Shown piece by piece: positions 32,929 to 44,686 of a stretch of DNA of 64,000 nucleotides. Within the stretch, counting starts at the first letter, position 1. Each line of letters starts with the position of its first letter. Origin of the DNA: Trichosphaerium sp. ATCC 40318 (lineage: Eukaryota; Discosea; Flabellinia; Trichosidae); the NCBI GenBank assembly GCA_038496445.1, contig JALMLS010000216.1, forward strand, positions 372,001 to 436,000. Reading direction: 5' to 3'. The notes beneath the pieces were generated by a model. That model was not told where the DNA came from and did not search any database. It saw only the letters and a program-made list of their open reading frames with translations. A program made the position numbers and the translations under genes.

Positions 32929-33996
32929 ATGAATTTCTCAGGCGTTTCTGTTGAGCAAGCGCTCAAATACTTTGAAAACAGTTATCCAGACGAATTCGTT
33001 AAAATAATGGCAAAACAAGAACAAACATTCATAACGCAGCTAGCAAGTATATTATCCGCCTCAAATATGTATCTTGTCAAACAACTCGACAAGCTCTTCA
33101 AACACTCGAATACAATCGTTAACGATGCAAAAGAAGATCACGTGACTCGTTCGCCAGACCTAAATTCTCAGGACTTAGATCACAAGTCGCCAAAGAGGGC
33201 ACACGAGATAACCTTCCAAGAAACAAATATTCTCGATTTTCCAGTGGAAGTTATTTCGATTATTATCAGCCATACAGAGGCAAACGATAGATTCTGTGTT
33301 GCTCAATCATGTCTTTATATGGCTGATATTATCCATGATATTACTGGATATGAAAAGGTTTTTCTTAAAAAAGCCTCAGATATTTTAAAGATAATACAGT
33401 ACAGAGGTATCCAAAACAATAGTATGATTGTATTGAAGACAAAAAATACTTTGTTTTCATTACTTGATGGATGCCGCCATATTAAAGCCTACGAATCTGA
33501 TATTTGTAACAGCGATCTGAAAGCACTTGCGGGTGTTTGTAGCATTGATCTTTGCAACACAAAAGTTACAGATGAAGGTATTATGAGTTTATCAGGTGTT
33601 TATTCCATTAATCTCGCTTACACTGAAGTTACTGATGAAGGTATAAAAGCACTTGCTGGAGTTCATACTATTCAGCTAAGAAGAACAAAAGTAACTGACG
33701 AAGGTATAAAAGCGCTTGCAGGTGTTCATACAATTGACCTTGAAGGAACTGCAGTCACTGATGAAGGTATAAAAGCACTTGCTGGAGTCCATGCGATTTA
33801 CCTTAGCAACACATCAGTGACTGATGAAGGTATAAAAGCACTTGATGGTGTAAATACTATTTCTCTGACTCAGACAGCAGTCACTAAACAATGCATTAAA
33901 GCACTTAAACATAAAGTTCAAACCATTGATTGCTATACACTTAAATATGCAGGAAACCAGTTAATAACTTTACAAGGATTTGAAGCACTTAAGTAA
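32929..33996 (+). CDS. F-box/leucine-rich-repeat protein, second copy
   Basis: Paralogue of the gene at 19019. The N-terminus MNFSGVSVEQALKYFENSYP matches MNFCGVSVDQALEYC, which sets the start at 32929 rather than the upstream in-frame ATG at 32887. The F-box (ILDFPVEVISIIISHTEAND, FCVAQSCLYMADIIHDITGY) is at about residues 100-140. About seven LRRs follow (LAGVHTIQLRRTKVTDEGIK and close variants), fewer than in the first copy, and several are near-identical at the DNA level, pointing to recent repeat homogenisation. The product ends LKYAGNQLITLQGFEALK. A single exon. Expected role: substrate receptor of an SCF ubiquitin ligase. Confidence 0.82.
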   Translation: MNFSGVSVEQALKYFENSYPDEFVKIMAKQEQTFITQLASILSASNMYLVKQLDKLFKHSNTIVNDAKEDHVTRSPDLNSQDLDHKSPKRAHEITFQETNILDFPVEVISIIISHTEANDRFCVAQSCLYMADIIHDITGYEKVFLKKASDILKIIQYRGIQNNSMIVLKTKNTLFSLLDGCRHIKAYESDICNSDLKALAGVCSIDLCNTKVTDEGIMSLSGVYSINLAYTEVTDEGIKALAGVHTIQLRRTKVTDEGIKALAGVHTIDLEGTAVTDEGIKALAGVHAIYLSNTSVTDEGIKALDGVNTISLTQTAVTKQCIKALKHKVQTIDCYTLKYAGNQLITLQGFEALK

Positions 33997-34553
33997 TACT
34001 TGTACCTATTGAATGCAATGAATGGAGCACGAACTAAAATGAAAGCCAGTAGAGATGTTATGACAAAACGTTTCTAACGTTTTTCTGAATGCCAACTGCA
34101 AAAAACTTAGATCTTGTAAAAAGGATAACTGAAAGCTGCTACTCGGTCCTCTCATGCTCGGATGACCTTTGATTGTATTGTTTTTGACGGTAAAAACAAG
34201 AAACGTTTCTAACGTTTCTTGTGTCAAGGAACACATAGTTTAAAGTTAGAAGCGCAGAATTCCTCATAATGTTTATCCTCGAATTACGCCAAAAGCTGAT
34301 ATTCTTTCTGTGCTGTCTGTTCGAAGGAACAAATATCAATTTACACTTGTTTTGAATTACCTTGTTTGAAATCAAACGCAATATGACATGGTTGTTAATA
34401 GCAGCCTTTGATTCATTAAAGACAAACTACTTTGTGTACATTCACAGACGCGTACGGATCATTCTTAGACAACATGTTATCAGTATAATAACAGTTCTTA
34501 CAAGCATGACGTAGAAATACAATTGTTTTTTATTTGGAAATTAAAGTTCATTA
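33997..34553. other. intergenic stretch between convergent genes
   Basis: 560 nt of 3' flanks for the F-box/LRR gene (+) and ORC3 (-). A near-repeat of aaacgtttctaacgttt occurs at about 34066-34081 and again near 34200-34217. No gene is supported. Confidence 0.4.
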
Positions 34554-37500
34554 TTAGTTGATAATCAGTTTCTCTATTTGGTCATTGCTTCCATACTTTC
34601 CAATAAACCCGAGGACAGCCAATTCATTAACAGCTAAAGCAAACCGAGCCCTGTGAGAAAATAAATCAAAAAGAACGTAAAAATATAAGATAAATCACGT
34701 GACAAGGATTCAGAAAAAAAAAAAGAAAAAAAAAAAGAAAAAACTTACCCAACAGCACTGCCTTGGAGTGTATCCTCAGGATCAATAACACCTTTGAAAT
34801 TTGTATAAATATCGTTTGTATTAAGAAACCGTGATGAGCTTGATTTAAAAAAATAATACCTATGCAGGAAGAGTGAGCGAGAGTCAAAAAACTTTTTTTA
34901 AAATATGGAGCAGTTACAAGTCTCTAATTTTTTTTGACGTACAGTATTCTAATATCCTCCCATTTTGTACTGACATTCTTATCGTCTTCAGGGAAGAAAG
35001 CTTGGCGCTTGTTTTCGAGCATTGCACGAATTTCTCGGCGCAGATTTGGGTTAAAACGCTTTTAGAAAAAAAGTTACTTCAAAGTATAAAAAAATGATCA
35101 ACAAAAAGGTGACAATACCTGAACAAGTTGTCTATGATGATTATAGTAGAATACCTCATATAATGGTAGAGAACATGCAGGGCGAAAGGAGAATCTTATA
35201 TAACACTTGATAAGCAAGGTATTCGAATAAAGAAATAAGAAAAAAAAACTGACTTACCGAAAGTATTTTTTAGAGAATTCAACAATTCTTTCTCTAATAT
35301 CCTGTTCTACAGTCTTTCTTTTCCTTTTCTTTATTTTCACTACCTTCTTCTTTGTCTTTTTTGTAGTAGCTCTATTATACCTTTGTGCCCTTAACATACT
35401 AACAGACATTGTACTTTCATTAACTTTTGAAGGATCAATCTCTTGTTTTACAGGTTCTTCTTCATGATCTATATCCATAGCATCATCTTTAGGTTGTTGT
35501 TCTTCCTCTACAAACGCTTTCAAATCAGAGTTATTAATTTCATCCATTCTAAATAGAACAACATAAATCATGTGCCCGTAACAGCAAGAGGGATGACAAA
35601 AAAAAAGAACTCACAACTCTTTAAGCGGTGTAAGAAAATGAATAGCTCCTGGGATTTGAGCTCGATCTAGTAATGTATGCCAAAGCAATAACAGCCGCTT
35701 CAAGTCAGGAAGACCAAAAACAAAGCCTCTAATACAACGTCATGTTAAGAACGAAAAAAAAAGAAAAAGAAGAGCATACCTTTTGCTCTTCAGACATAAG
35801 TAGTCACAGTGTAAATCAAATTCACTTTTGTTGTATCTTAACACTGACAGTAACACCTATTTTTTGGTTTAGATCATGCATGCTCCTATACAATAATTTA
35901 CCTGACAAAAATCAACAGTATCTACACTTAGAGAAAGAAGAGCAGTATAGCATCTAAAACCAACAGACAACGCTACACAAATTAGTAATGAAAAAAAAAA
36001 AGACAAGAAGCAGCGTTAGGATACCTTTCTTGTAGTTTTGTACTTCTAACAACCAACAGCATACTTTAGAACGTAATTGAACTGGATCACCAAGCCAAGG
36101 TCCTTTCTGAATACGCCACCTTGTATACAATCAGTATTGATTTGTTTCAATTCAACACAAGAAAAAAAAATTCATGTTAAAGTACTTACCTTCCTTTACT
36201 TATGTTTTGTAATACTTGAATGGCTATGAGCGCGAGATAATCTTGCGTGATAGATTTCACTAGGTGTATAGCACCAGGGGCACAAAGGAAACTCAAAGGA
36301 TTATTATAAAAGTGGTCGAACAACACAAACTAAACATCAACAATTAAACTACGATATGTGTCACCTTCTAAGAATAAACGTACCTTTATCTGTCTCATAA
36401 AAGAATCAATAGAAAGAGTAAAGTGATTGAATGAATCATGTAGAAATTTAAAAGGTGAGAATGTGAGGTTGAAGGGTGTTGCATTGTTAATGCAAAGCTA
36501 AAAAAAATCAGTACGTGTTGGTCAAGTCTACTAAAAAAAATGGTTAACATGCCTCTTCAATAATATCCTTAAATGTCGTTTTAGAAGGCATTACACTGAA
36601 TATTTGTGTTTGTAGTGTACTTGAACTGGTTCTTGGCAACTGTTGATGAAGAGCAGTAGCTTTGGAATCAATGTTAGCAGTTTCCTTATTTTTTTCTGAG
36701 CTTTTTTAAAGAATAACGTACTCGATGTTGTCAATCCAATGATCAATATAGGGTCTAGACCAGGACAAGCTTTTACAATATGAATTATATCTTGAAGTAT
36801 GATAGACTTAAAATGCCCAAAGTCCTCAAAAATAATAACCAACGCTATGCAAACAAAAATAAAAAATCGGACTTGGATAGTCATTGTAATAATTTGTAAT
36901 TAACGTACTCTTCACAACTCCTTCTGTGTCATTTGCCCACTCTGCAAGTGTACGCATACTAAATTCTGCTCTACGATTGACAAACTAAACAGTTAGATTA
37001 AGTTAATACAAAAAGACAAATACATACTCTGCTATTAAACTTGCATTGTTGAATGATTGACTTCATCGTATCCTTGATTGTTTTACATACACCAGAGTAT
37101 AACCTGACAACATGTACATCCTTTTGGAATGCAAGTGTCTTGGATATCAAAGTAAACGTTTTATCATGATCAGATACATTGACACCTGTCACAATGTGTC
37201 ACATTAAAAGCAGAAAATAACAAGAAAAAAATCACTTACCGGCAAGTACCAAAGCTGTGTGCAAAAACGGTTTAACAGGATATTGCTTGCAATTTCTTAC
37301 ATATTTTACAAGTGTTGACAACATGTCTTGGTGAACAACACGAAGTACATTCTGCAAAAAACAAAAATTAAAAGTTAAAAAAAAGTACAAGCCCGTACGT
37401 TCACTGTTGTCGTCACTTGCTTTAAACATAGCTTATATGCTTGTTCTCTCGCCAAAGTAAAATCTAGTGGCTCTAGACCCTCTCCTAATTCGCGCACAAC

Positions 37501-38374
37501 AATGCATCCAGGTTTAACCCACGCAGGTAAAGATTTGAGTTTTCTTCCAGCATTGCTAAATGTTGTTGCAATGCTCGTCTTCTCGTTAACCTCAATGATA
37601 GCTACACGGACCCAAAGTTCTCTACTGGAGTCTTTTACAACATATAAAATAGACTCTATCACATACAATAAGCATAAAAATCCAAAAAACGAGAAAAGAA
37701 GGAATTTCAAAAAATTACCAATCTCGAATGCTGTTGACTGTATTTCAACCCTCTCAGAGCTTGTGCATCCAACTACCGTTGGAAAATTATCACGTAACGT
37801 CAAAGGCTCGAAAACGCCTGATGTAAGCGGTTAGTTGGATCAACAAAGCTCAATATAATACGCAGTTTAAAGACAACTTACTTTCTTGTTTGCTACTACT
37901 TTTTGAAGGTGCAAACACGAATACTCCCTATTTTAATTACGTGAGTAGTAGATAATACGGTTTTTAAAGTACCTGAGATGCTCTGTCGGTGTTTGACGAG
38001 GTTATAGTTGTGAGTGTACCTTAACGAGCTATGTGAAATTCTGACTACACTCGTATTATGCGTACGTTTACGCCAGTCGCCTGATAATTGCGCTGAGTAC
38101 TTCTGCTCTTCGTCTGCTACACTTTCTACTCTAGCGAAGCTATAAAAGCGATCTTTTGGAATTATATCTGATATCCTAGCGTTTCTACCGCTTTCACGAA
38201 ATTTTTGAACCCATGCCTAAGTTGCTGTCATTTAAAAAACCGCGCCAAGTAAATGGGTCGTACAGAGTTTGGGTTCGCTTTTACTTCATTTTCAATGGTT
38301 TTAAACTGCCTGAACAATGATGGTTTCTTCCCTCCAGTTCTAGGCTTCTTACTACGCGTACTTCGTCTTGACAT
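34554..38374 (-). CDS. ORC3: origin recognition complex subunit 3
   Basis: ORC3 is part of the complex that marks replication origins and loads MCM. Landmarks from the N-terminus are GVFVFAPSKSSSKQ (about 37905), an SSRELWVRVAIIEVN helix, FLHTALVLAGVNVSDHDKTF (about 37160-37280), HVVRLYSGVCKTIKDTMKSI, VIIFEDFGHFKSIILQDIIH, GLDPILIIGLTTSSTL, then FNHFTLSIDSFMRQIKFVLF and FYNNPLSFLC. The C-terminal winged helix has SLPLYEVFYYN and RARFALAVNELAVLGFIGKY. An acidic/basic linker (35254-35520, VVKIKKRKRKTVEQ) is inserted before it. About 15 introns. The first exon is uncertain. An in-frame path starts at MSRRSTRSKKPRTGG (38374), runs through AWVQKFRESGRNARISD and joins GVFVFAP via a 37-nt intron, but this extension could belong to a separate gene. 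Confidence 0.85.
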
Positions 38375-38506
38375 TGTAACAGCCTTACTGAGAAGTTTAG
38401 CGCTATTTTTTTTGAATAGTTTTGACGGTTTGGCCTCAAAAAGTTTAACTTGGCATTTTTCTTGAACGGCGTCTATTTATTTAGCGAATGAGGTGAGGTG
38501 GCATAA

Positions 38507-41500
38507 ATGGCCAATCTAGGTGTACGACAGCGCGCTTCAACCCCGTTTGACAAGGTTGTAGGTTATACTTCATGAGGAGTTCAGGAAGGTAGTAGAAAAC
38601 CCAATAGATGGCGTATTGGGTAATTAAAATAGCAAAGCCCAAAACAACACAATTTAATTTTATTTAGTGCAAAAACAGGACAGCACCCCTCTAGTGTGGC
38701 ATTTCGTAATAATTGGACCAACTAGCTCGCATTTTCAAGGTACAGAAAGTAGTTGGGCATTTTACCCTAATAATAAACGTGTAGGTGGCCGCTATCATGG
38801 CACTCTGACGTTCTCTGATGGTTACCCGAATAAGGCACCAATAATAATTTTCAAGACACCGAATGGCCGTTTAAAGATAGGAAGAGAGCTCTCTACAAGT
38901 GACTTCGCAGGTTCGTTGCAAAACTAAAGTTAGATGGCAAATGTTCGGTTAACCGTCCTGTAGTACAGTGGGATGCTAGACTTGGGGTGCTTGGGTAAGT
39001 TTTAGCACATTGTGATGTATTCTAACACTTTTCAAAGGCTCCTGAAAGAAATATTAGCATTTATGGCACGAGAGTGGGATTTCAGTGAATTATAACAAAT
39101 AACATACTTTTTAGCTAGGTACAGTGAAGACGCCAGGAAGTTTAAAGCCCGACCCAGAACTCAGTGCGTTACACGCTCCATTTGTTGACTTTCTCCCTTT
39201 TTTTACTTTTTGGGCTTTGCTCGTGTTAACACGCTCCTAGTAAGTGATTTGGCCGAGCATTCATTGGAGAGTATGCGAATAATTATTTAATAATTATCTA
39301 AGCATGTTTCTCAAGGCAGCAAAACGGATGCAACCTTTGTAGAATTATTTTCGCATTTATTGCCTTCAGCAGAACAAGATCGCCGACTCCACTTTAAAAT
39401 GAGCATGCAAATGGATGGTATTGCTCTCTACTTTTGTCAATATATAATTGCATTAAAAGCCTAATGGCATGTCATAGAATCAAGCACAGAAGAAGAAGAC
39501 GAAAAAGAAAAGGATGGTTATAAACCAGACTTGAAAGAAGCACCAAAGCAAGAATCACCAGTTATCGTCGAGAAAATCACAATGCCAACATTAGCGCGTA
39601 AGTCTATGGACACTCAAGACAGTACTAAGTGAGTCTTTTACCAGGGTATCCAAGTATGCGCCCACCATCAATCAGGAGTCCTGAGAAGGCATGCAGTAAT
39701 GATAGCCCTACTATGACAAGCTTTAAGCGTAGAATCCCTGAAATATTAGAACAAGTAAATGCTTCACTAAAAAAATCAGTCGCACATCTAACACAAGTGC
39801 CTATTGAAGATGCAACTATTCCAAAAGTTTCAATAATTGTACGTGTTTGAACTTTCTGATCTTTTGATTTCTTATGTGTAACTCTATCTCAGTCATTTCA
39901 TGCGCCTGGTGATCCAGATATTACACGGCTGTGCGGAAGGCAGAGACAAACAAAACCACCTACAGTGGTTTATTGCAAAATTCAAGTTGACTTGAGCTTA
40001 TGGAAAATTCTAAAGAAAGATTCACAATTTTTATCCGGTCTCAGTTCTGAGGCGTTACGAAAGAAAGCAAAGGCACAAGCAAATATTTTTCTGTGATTTT
40101 TTACTTACGTACAGTTATTATAGGAGGTGACAGATGTATTATTTGACAAGGTATTTTTGATGACATTTGGATTTATTGCCTCCAATAAATTGCTAACAAT
40201 GTTAGTTGATGAGTGTTGGACAAAAGAAGTATAGCATGAGGTTTATTATATCAGATATTAACTTATCAACAACTGAAGCATCAATGAGAGCCGTTTTTAA
40301 TGGTAAGGATGGTAATGGTAAAGCAATAAGCCGTGAAAAAGAGGTACAATATAATATTCTTTTATAAATGCTAGGAGTACATTTTTTACGCTCTAACGTA
40401 TTTCTTAATTAGCTTGAAGTGCTGAACTTGTCGTATACACCAACTTCTCACCGATCTCTTCTTGTTCTCCACAGGATGGTATTTGACAATTTAAAAGACA
40501 ATCAAAATTCTTAATAACGTTGCTTTAGATCAATTTACGTAAATTGTATTTGGATTTCTGTCCTTCTTTGCGGCGATCAGGAAAGAATATTTTTGATTTG
40601 CTTCTGAAAAAGGATCCTATACCTCACTTGCAAGTATTAAGCGTTGTTGGTACATCAAAAATACTATCAGACGATTGGCTTAAAAATGTGGACCTTAGCG
40701 GTCCTAGTATTGAGCGTGGTAAGTCAAAGATACGTGTTTTTTTTCATGTGTTTAATAAGAGATCTGTTAGTTTATTTTACACGTGTTCCCGGTACTAAAG
40801 CGCTTGGATGGAATGATGTTATAATGATGCAGACAATGCGTGATCCTGTTTTATTACCTTGTGGTCATATTGCTGATAGAGAAAGTATTCAAAAGTTTGG
40901 GAAGTGCAGGTACGTTAAGACTAAAATGACGCTTGTTTTGAAGCTATTTTGAGCATCTGTTAATCTAATATTTTAATAGCATCTGTCGTTGTGCCCTGCG
41001 ATCTCACCTTGTTTCTATTAATCCCGCAATTACCTGTGTATACAGACAGGGTACGCAACGTTTGTTTTATTGCTATGTAGATGTAAAGCGATCAAACTAG
41101 TTTGCTTATTTTATTCATTAGACAATGGATGGAAAGCGCACATTGTTGATACGCTGCGAAAACCGTTAGACGGTTGTGTTTTATTTCATCCAAGTTGTGG
41201 CGCTTTCTACAATTTAGTATCTCTTCAAAAGCTTTATAACATTGGGTTGGGTCATACATCAGCTGATGAGGAAGTTAGAAAGAGTGTAAAGGTGAATCTT
41301 TACGTGCAACTTTTATTTTTGACTTAAAAACGTAGGGATGCATTTGCTTTTGTTGTAAGAAGCGCATAAATAATATTAGATTGGTTTTTCCTCATTCTGT
41401 TGAGCCAAGCGATATAAAAGAGTTTTCCAACCTCACAGATATTTCAACTTACTCCAGTACGTTCCTTACGCATAAAAAACGCCACTTTTGATCGCGTAAC

Positions 41501-41635
41501 TGCTTGTTACATATTTTTATGTGAAGAACCTTTTTTTGGCGCGTTTTGTCTTTTTTGGGCATTTAGCCGAACGCTAACAACTTTAAAGAATTAGCTGATG
41601 ACCTAGAATTACAAGACTTCAAGTTGGAAGTGTAA
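38507..41635 (+). CDS. UBC (E2) domain plus U-box/RING-like domain protein
   Basis: An N-terminal E2 fold: MANLGVILHEEFRKVVENPI, LVWHFVIIGPTSSHFQGTES, GGRYHGTLTFSDGYPNKAPI, FKTPNGRLKIG, then GKCSVNRPVVQWDARLGVLG with the expected catalytic Cys, and LLKEILAFMARE. It resembles UBE2J-type E2s, which also lack HPN. After Asp/Glu/Lys-rich linkers and LRR-like pieces (LEVLNLSYTP, LRKLYLDFCPSL), 40805-41000 encodes MRDPVLLPCGHIADRESIQK and KCSICRCAL, a U-box/RING-like core, followed by Cys pairs (CICFCCKK). It ends ADDLELQDFKLEV. The open frames and splice sites run in one direction without an obvious stop or promoter between the parts, so I read one gene. Some linkers (39150-39310, 40100-40270) are not resolved. 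Confidence 0.65.
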
Positions 41636-42097
41636 AATTAAACAAAACATAAAAACGAAAATGCAACTACGTGTTACAAAGTTTTTGTAACTTCAAAAAA
41701 AAAAATTACTCCATGTGTGGGTTTGCTGCGTAGTACTATCCAATATGGGTAGAATGAACTCCATAAACGAGAAAAAAAAACCCTTCTGTTTATTTAAACA
41801 CCCGAATACAATACTCTCCCAATTCTTCCTTGAAATAATCTATTCAACCAACCTAAGACCCGTTTGTTTTAAAACTTGGAAAATACGATACTACGCAGTG
41901 CTTAAACGAAATTGAATGCACGGAAATCTCGCATGATGGGATATTTGGGTGGTGAAAAGAGTTTTTTTTGACGTCATTCGATAGTGAATAGCAACGTGTA
42001 GAGCGTTACTGTTTACGCAAAGGTTTTGGGTGGCTACCTTAACGGTTTGTGTTATGAAATTCCACTTTGGCTTTTAAAACCTGCATCACGTCACGAG
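41636..42097. other. intergenic stretch
   Basis: 460 nt between tandem genes. A/T-rich with no supported feature. Confidence 0.45.
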
Positions 42098-43382
42098 ATG
42101 GACATACAAGACAACAACTCATGGTGGCTAGCGTGGCTAGTTGGTACCTATTCAACAGATGAACCAGTGGAAGAAATAGCGGGTTCACGCGAAGAAATTG
42201 AAGGTGGCTGGGAATATGTTTTTTCAGATGTTGAGCAAGTTGAACATAAGCTACTAGCAGAAAAGCAAAGCGCTAGGCGTGGAGAGTTAGAACAACTTGA
42301 GTACAGACTTTTGCGAACGCGCCGTGTTTCGAGAGTATGGCGTGGGAAGGCTAGAACGCTTCTAGCCACCTTACCAACGAATGAGCGCACCTACGCGAAC
42401 GTAGCGCTTGAAAGTTCGGGCCGCTACTCAATTATTAGTAACATAGTCAGACAATGCTGCGCTGGATGGTTAGAAGCGTTGAGAATTATTTATTGGCGTA
42501 AAAAAACAATGACGGAGGAAAACAAATTAAACTTTGATCACTTTGAAACGAGCGGTTTTTTCGAAAGACCTTATGAAAAGAATGTCCAAGGAAACCTCGT
42601 AGACGTTGGCTTCTTCGCTTCTCATGGTACGCGTTTTTATAACAGGAATTCTATACTTTGCTTCTTTTGGCTTTTTTCATGCATCACCACGCGTGGGTCA
42701 TAGTTTCCGCTATTTTTTAGGCGTTTAAATCATCACGTAGTCAAAAGCTTTTCAGCTGTAACATTAACACATAAAAGGAAGCGGAGAGGGAGGGCTAACG
42801 CCTAAAGTGCTCGCCGATCTTATTGGAAGTTTCGTTCAAGTGTTGTGTCAGGTCCGCGCTTTTTTTTCGTGAAACATTCAACTAATATTTTCACGCTAGT
42901 GTTTGGAAGATCGTATAATGCCGGAGACGCTCGGAGAGGCCGATTTACGTGAGTTAGAAGATAAGGTACTTGCACTGCTTTACGCGCCACTCCTAAATTT
43001 CTCCTACAAGGTTCTTGAATGCTTGCCAGTAGTTGTATCTCTATACATTGGCCGTGCGCGGAATGGTTGGCAAGCTGAGCAACGTGCAGGTATTCTACCT
43101 AAAAAATGGCAAGAAGAAGATCGATTGGAGAAATTACGTATTCAAGAGATAAAAGAACGAGTGCGTAGATGAAATAAAATTTGCAGCTACAAATCAAACT
43201 TTAAACTATCGGAAAACTCGCGTAATTTCGCTGATTGTAATAAAAAGCTCATTTTTTTTTGTTTACAGGGTGCTGATGCTAAATGGACACCTGGTTTCCT
43301 TGTAAAAAGCATAGAGCGCGTGTCACCGATGCAGTTAGAACAAATCAAAACCCTACTGAACCAGCGTTTTATTATCGCGTAA
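42098..43382 (+). CDS. unrecognised protein with charged helices
   Basis: No family recognised. Start at MDIQDNNSWWLAWLVGTYST. Exon 1 is charged and helical (VEEIAGSREEIEGGWEYVFS, VEQVEHKLLAEKQSARRGEL, RTRRVSRVWRGKARTLLATL) and ends at a gtacgc donor after FFASHG. Exon 2 (about 42777-42852) encodes GSGEGGLTPKVLADLIGSFV. Exon 3 has LREL-type helices and a hydrophobic stretch (YAPLLNFSYKVLECLPVVVS) then KKWQEEDRLEKLRIQEIKER. The last exon ends MQLEQIKTLLNQRFIIA. The hydrophobic segment may be a buried helix or a membrane anchor. Confidence 0.55.
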
Positions 43383-43966
43383 ACAGATGTATTTTTACGC
43401 GATGTACATAGGCATCTTCCTCCTTGTAAGATGAACTCTTTTTGTAAAATGTTGATGCCACTCTGTATTACTAGTACTACCGCTTTTTTTTTGATAATGT
43501 AGCCGGTTGCAAAAATAAACGCAACAGCGCTAGTACCTATAAAAAAAAAACCAAAATAAATTAAAGCTTTAAGTACATTTGTTTTGTTTATTGTCTTCTC
43601 CAGTAGCTATTGAAAATCCTTCTTTTCTTAGTTTTTTTGTTAGCGCTATGTGATGCACAAGTGAACAATAGAATGGATTGAATATATTCGTAATGTGGGC
43701 GTTTCACATAAATAATACTACCTAAACTCCACCGGGTTGTAATTCAATTGTTCATTTTACTTCTCATTTTATGATGCTCATCTTTACGCAGCTGGCTGTA
43801 GATGCTCACATGTAACTCCATGATAACTTGACTACACACAACAAGTAGAAACTGGTAATGTTATCTTTTGTCATTTGTTGCCAAGCACGTGACTTAGTTC
43901 ATTTGAATTAAGTTGAGAAGTTTCAACTGACGTGGAGCATATCAGAAACGCTTCGTCCAAATAGTG
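43383..43966. other. intergenic stretch with CACGTG site
   Basis: 580 nt of A/T-rich sequence. A CACGTG lies at 43886-43891, 76 nt before the next start. No gene is supported. Confidence 0.4.
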
Positions 43967-44297
43967 ATGGGTTTGAACGCCTCACACTTAAAATCGCATT
44001 ATGGGCACTACACGACGCCAAAGAAGAAACAGTACGTAAATTACAACGTATTTTCCACACAATGCTTTAAAACAGTTTATTTTGTACTCACGTATTAATG
44101 TAACAACTGAGACGTATTTTAACGCATTGACATTTTCTAGACAGCCCAACAACTTCAATGTGTTGCCAATAGAAGTCATCAACAATATTTTGAGCTTTTT
44201 ACCTCGAGAACGTTTCAACGCAGCTCAAACTTGCCACCTGTTATTCAATGTTGTGCAACAGTATTACCCAAAACTACCAAGCAGTAACAAAATGTAA
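43967..44297 (+). CDS. short F-box protein
   Basis: Two exons. Exon 1 encodes MGLNASHLKSHYGHYTTPKK with K; a gtacgt intron of about 110 nt follows. Exon 2 encodes NNFNVLPIEVINNILSFLPR and ERFNAAQTCHLLFNVVQQYY, a textbook F-box (LPxEVxxxILSFLP...AAQTCHLL), before a stop at 44295. At about 75 residues it has no substrate-binding domain. It may be a minimal F-box protein, or the gene may continue past an unrecognised splice into the open segment near 44510-44660. The F-box is closest to those of the LRR paralogues in this window (AQSCHLMADI). Confidence 0.6.
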
Positions 44298-44686
44298 AAT
44301 ATCAAACGAACAAATAAAAGCACGTGTATACTATCTCGAATGCCTTTGTGTCACTGCATTCTGTCCTATACTTACAAAGGTAATAATGGAGCACTTGATA
44401 CTTGCTATACAATCAAAAAATTAACATAAGAGTGCGAAATGTCAAGTGCTATTGACTATGGTAAAAAAACTTACCATATAGCTTGTTCTAGATAGACACT
44501 CGAGAAGGAGGCATAATAAATCTAGAGTTGTTGTGCATACTAGGAACCTCAGCGTTGCAAACGCAAAGAGGAACAAGTGACGACTTCAAGTGGACGCAGC
44601 AAGTCCTACAGGGAAGAAAAGCTAAATTAACTGTTGAAACTTCTGCTTCACAGAAATCTTAACAGTTAATATTACTTAACTCCACA
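44298..44686 (+). other. intergenic with a possible orphan exon
   Basis: At about 44521-44660 an AG-led open frame (ELLCILGTSALQTQRGTSDD...LTVETSASQKS, TAA) looks protein-like but has no partner exon that I could identify. It ends 26 nt before the next gene's ATG. Confidence 0.25.
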
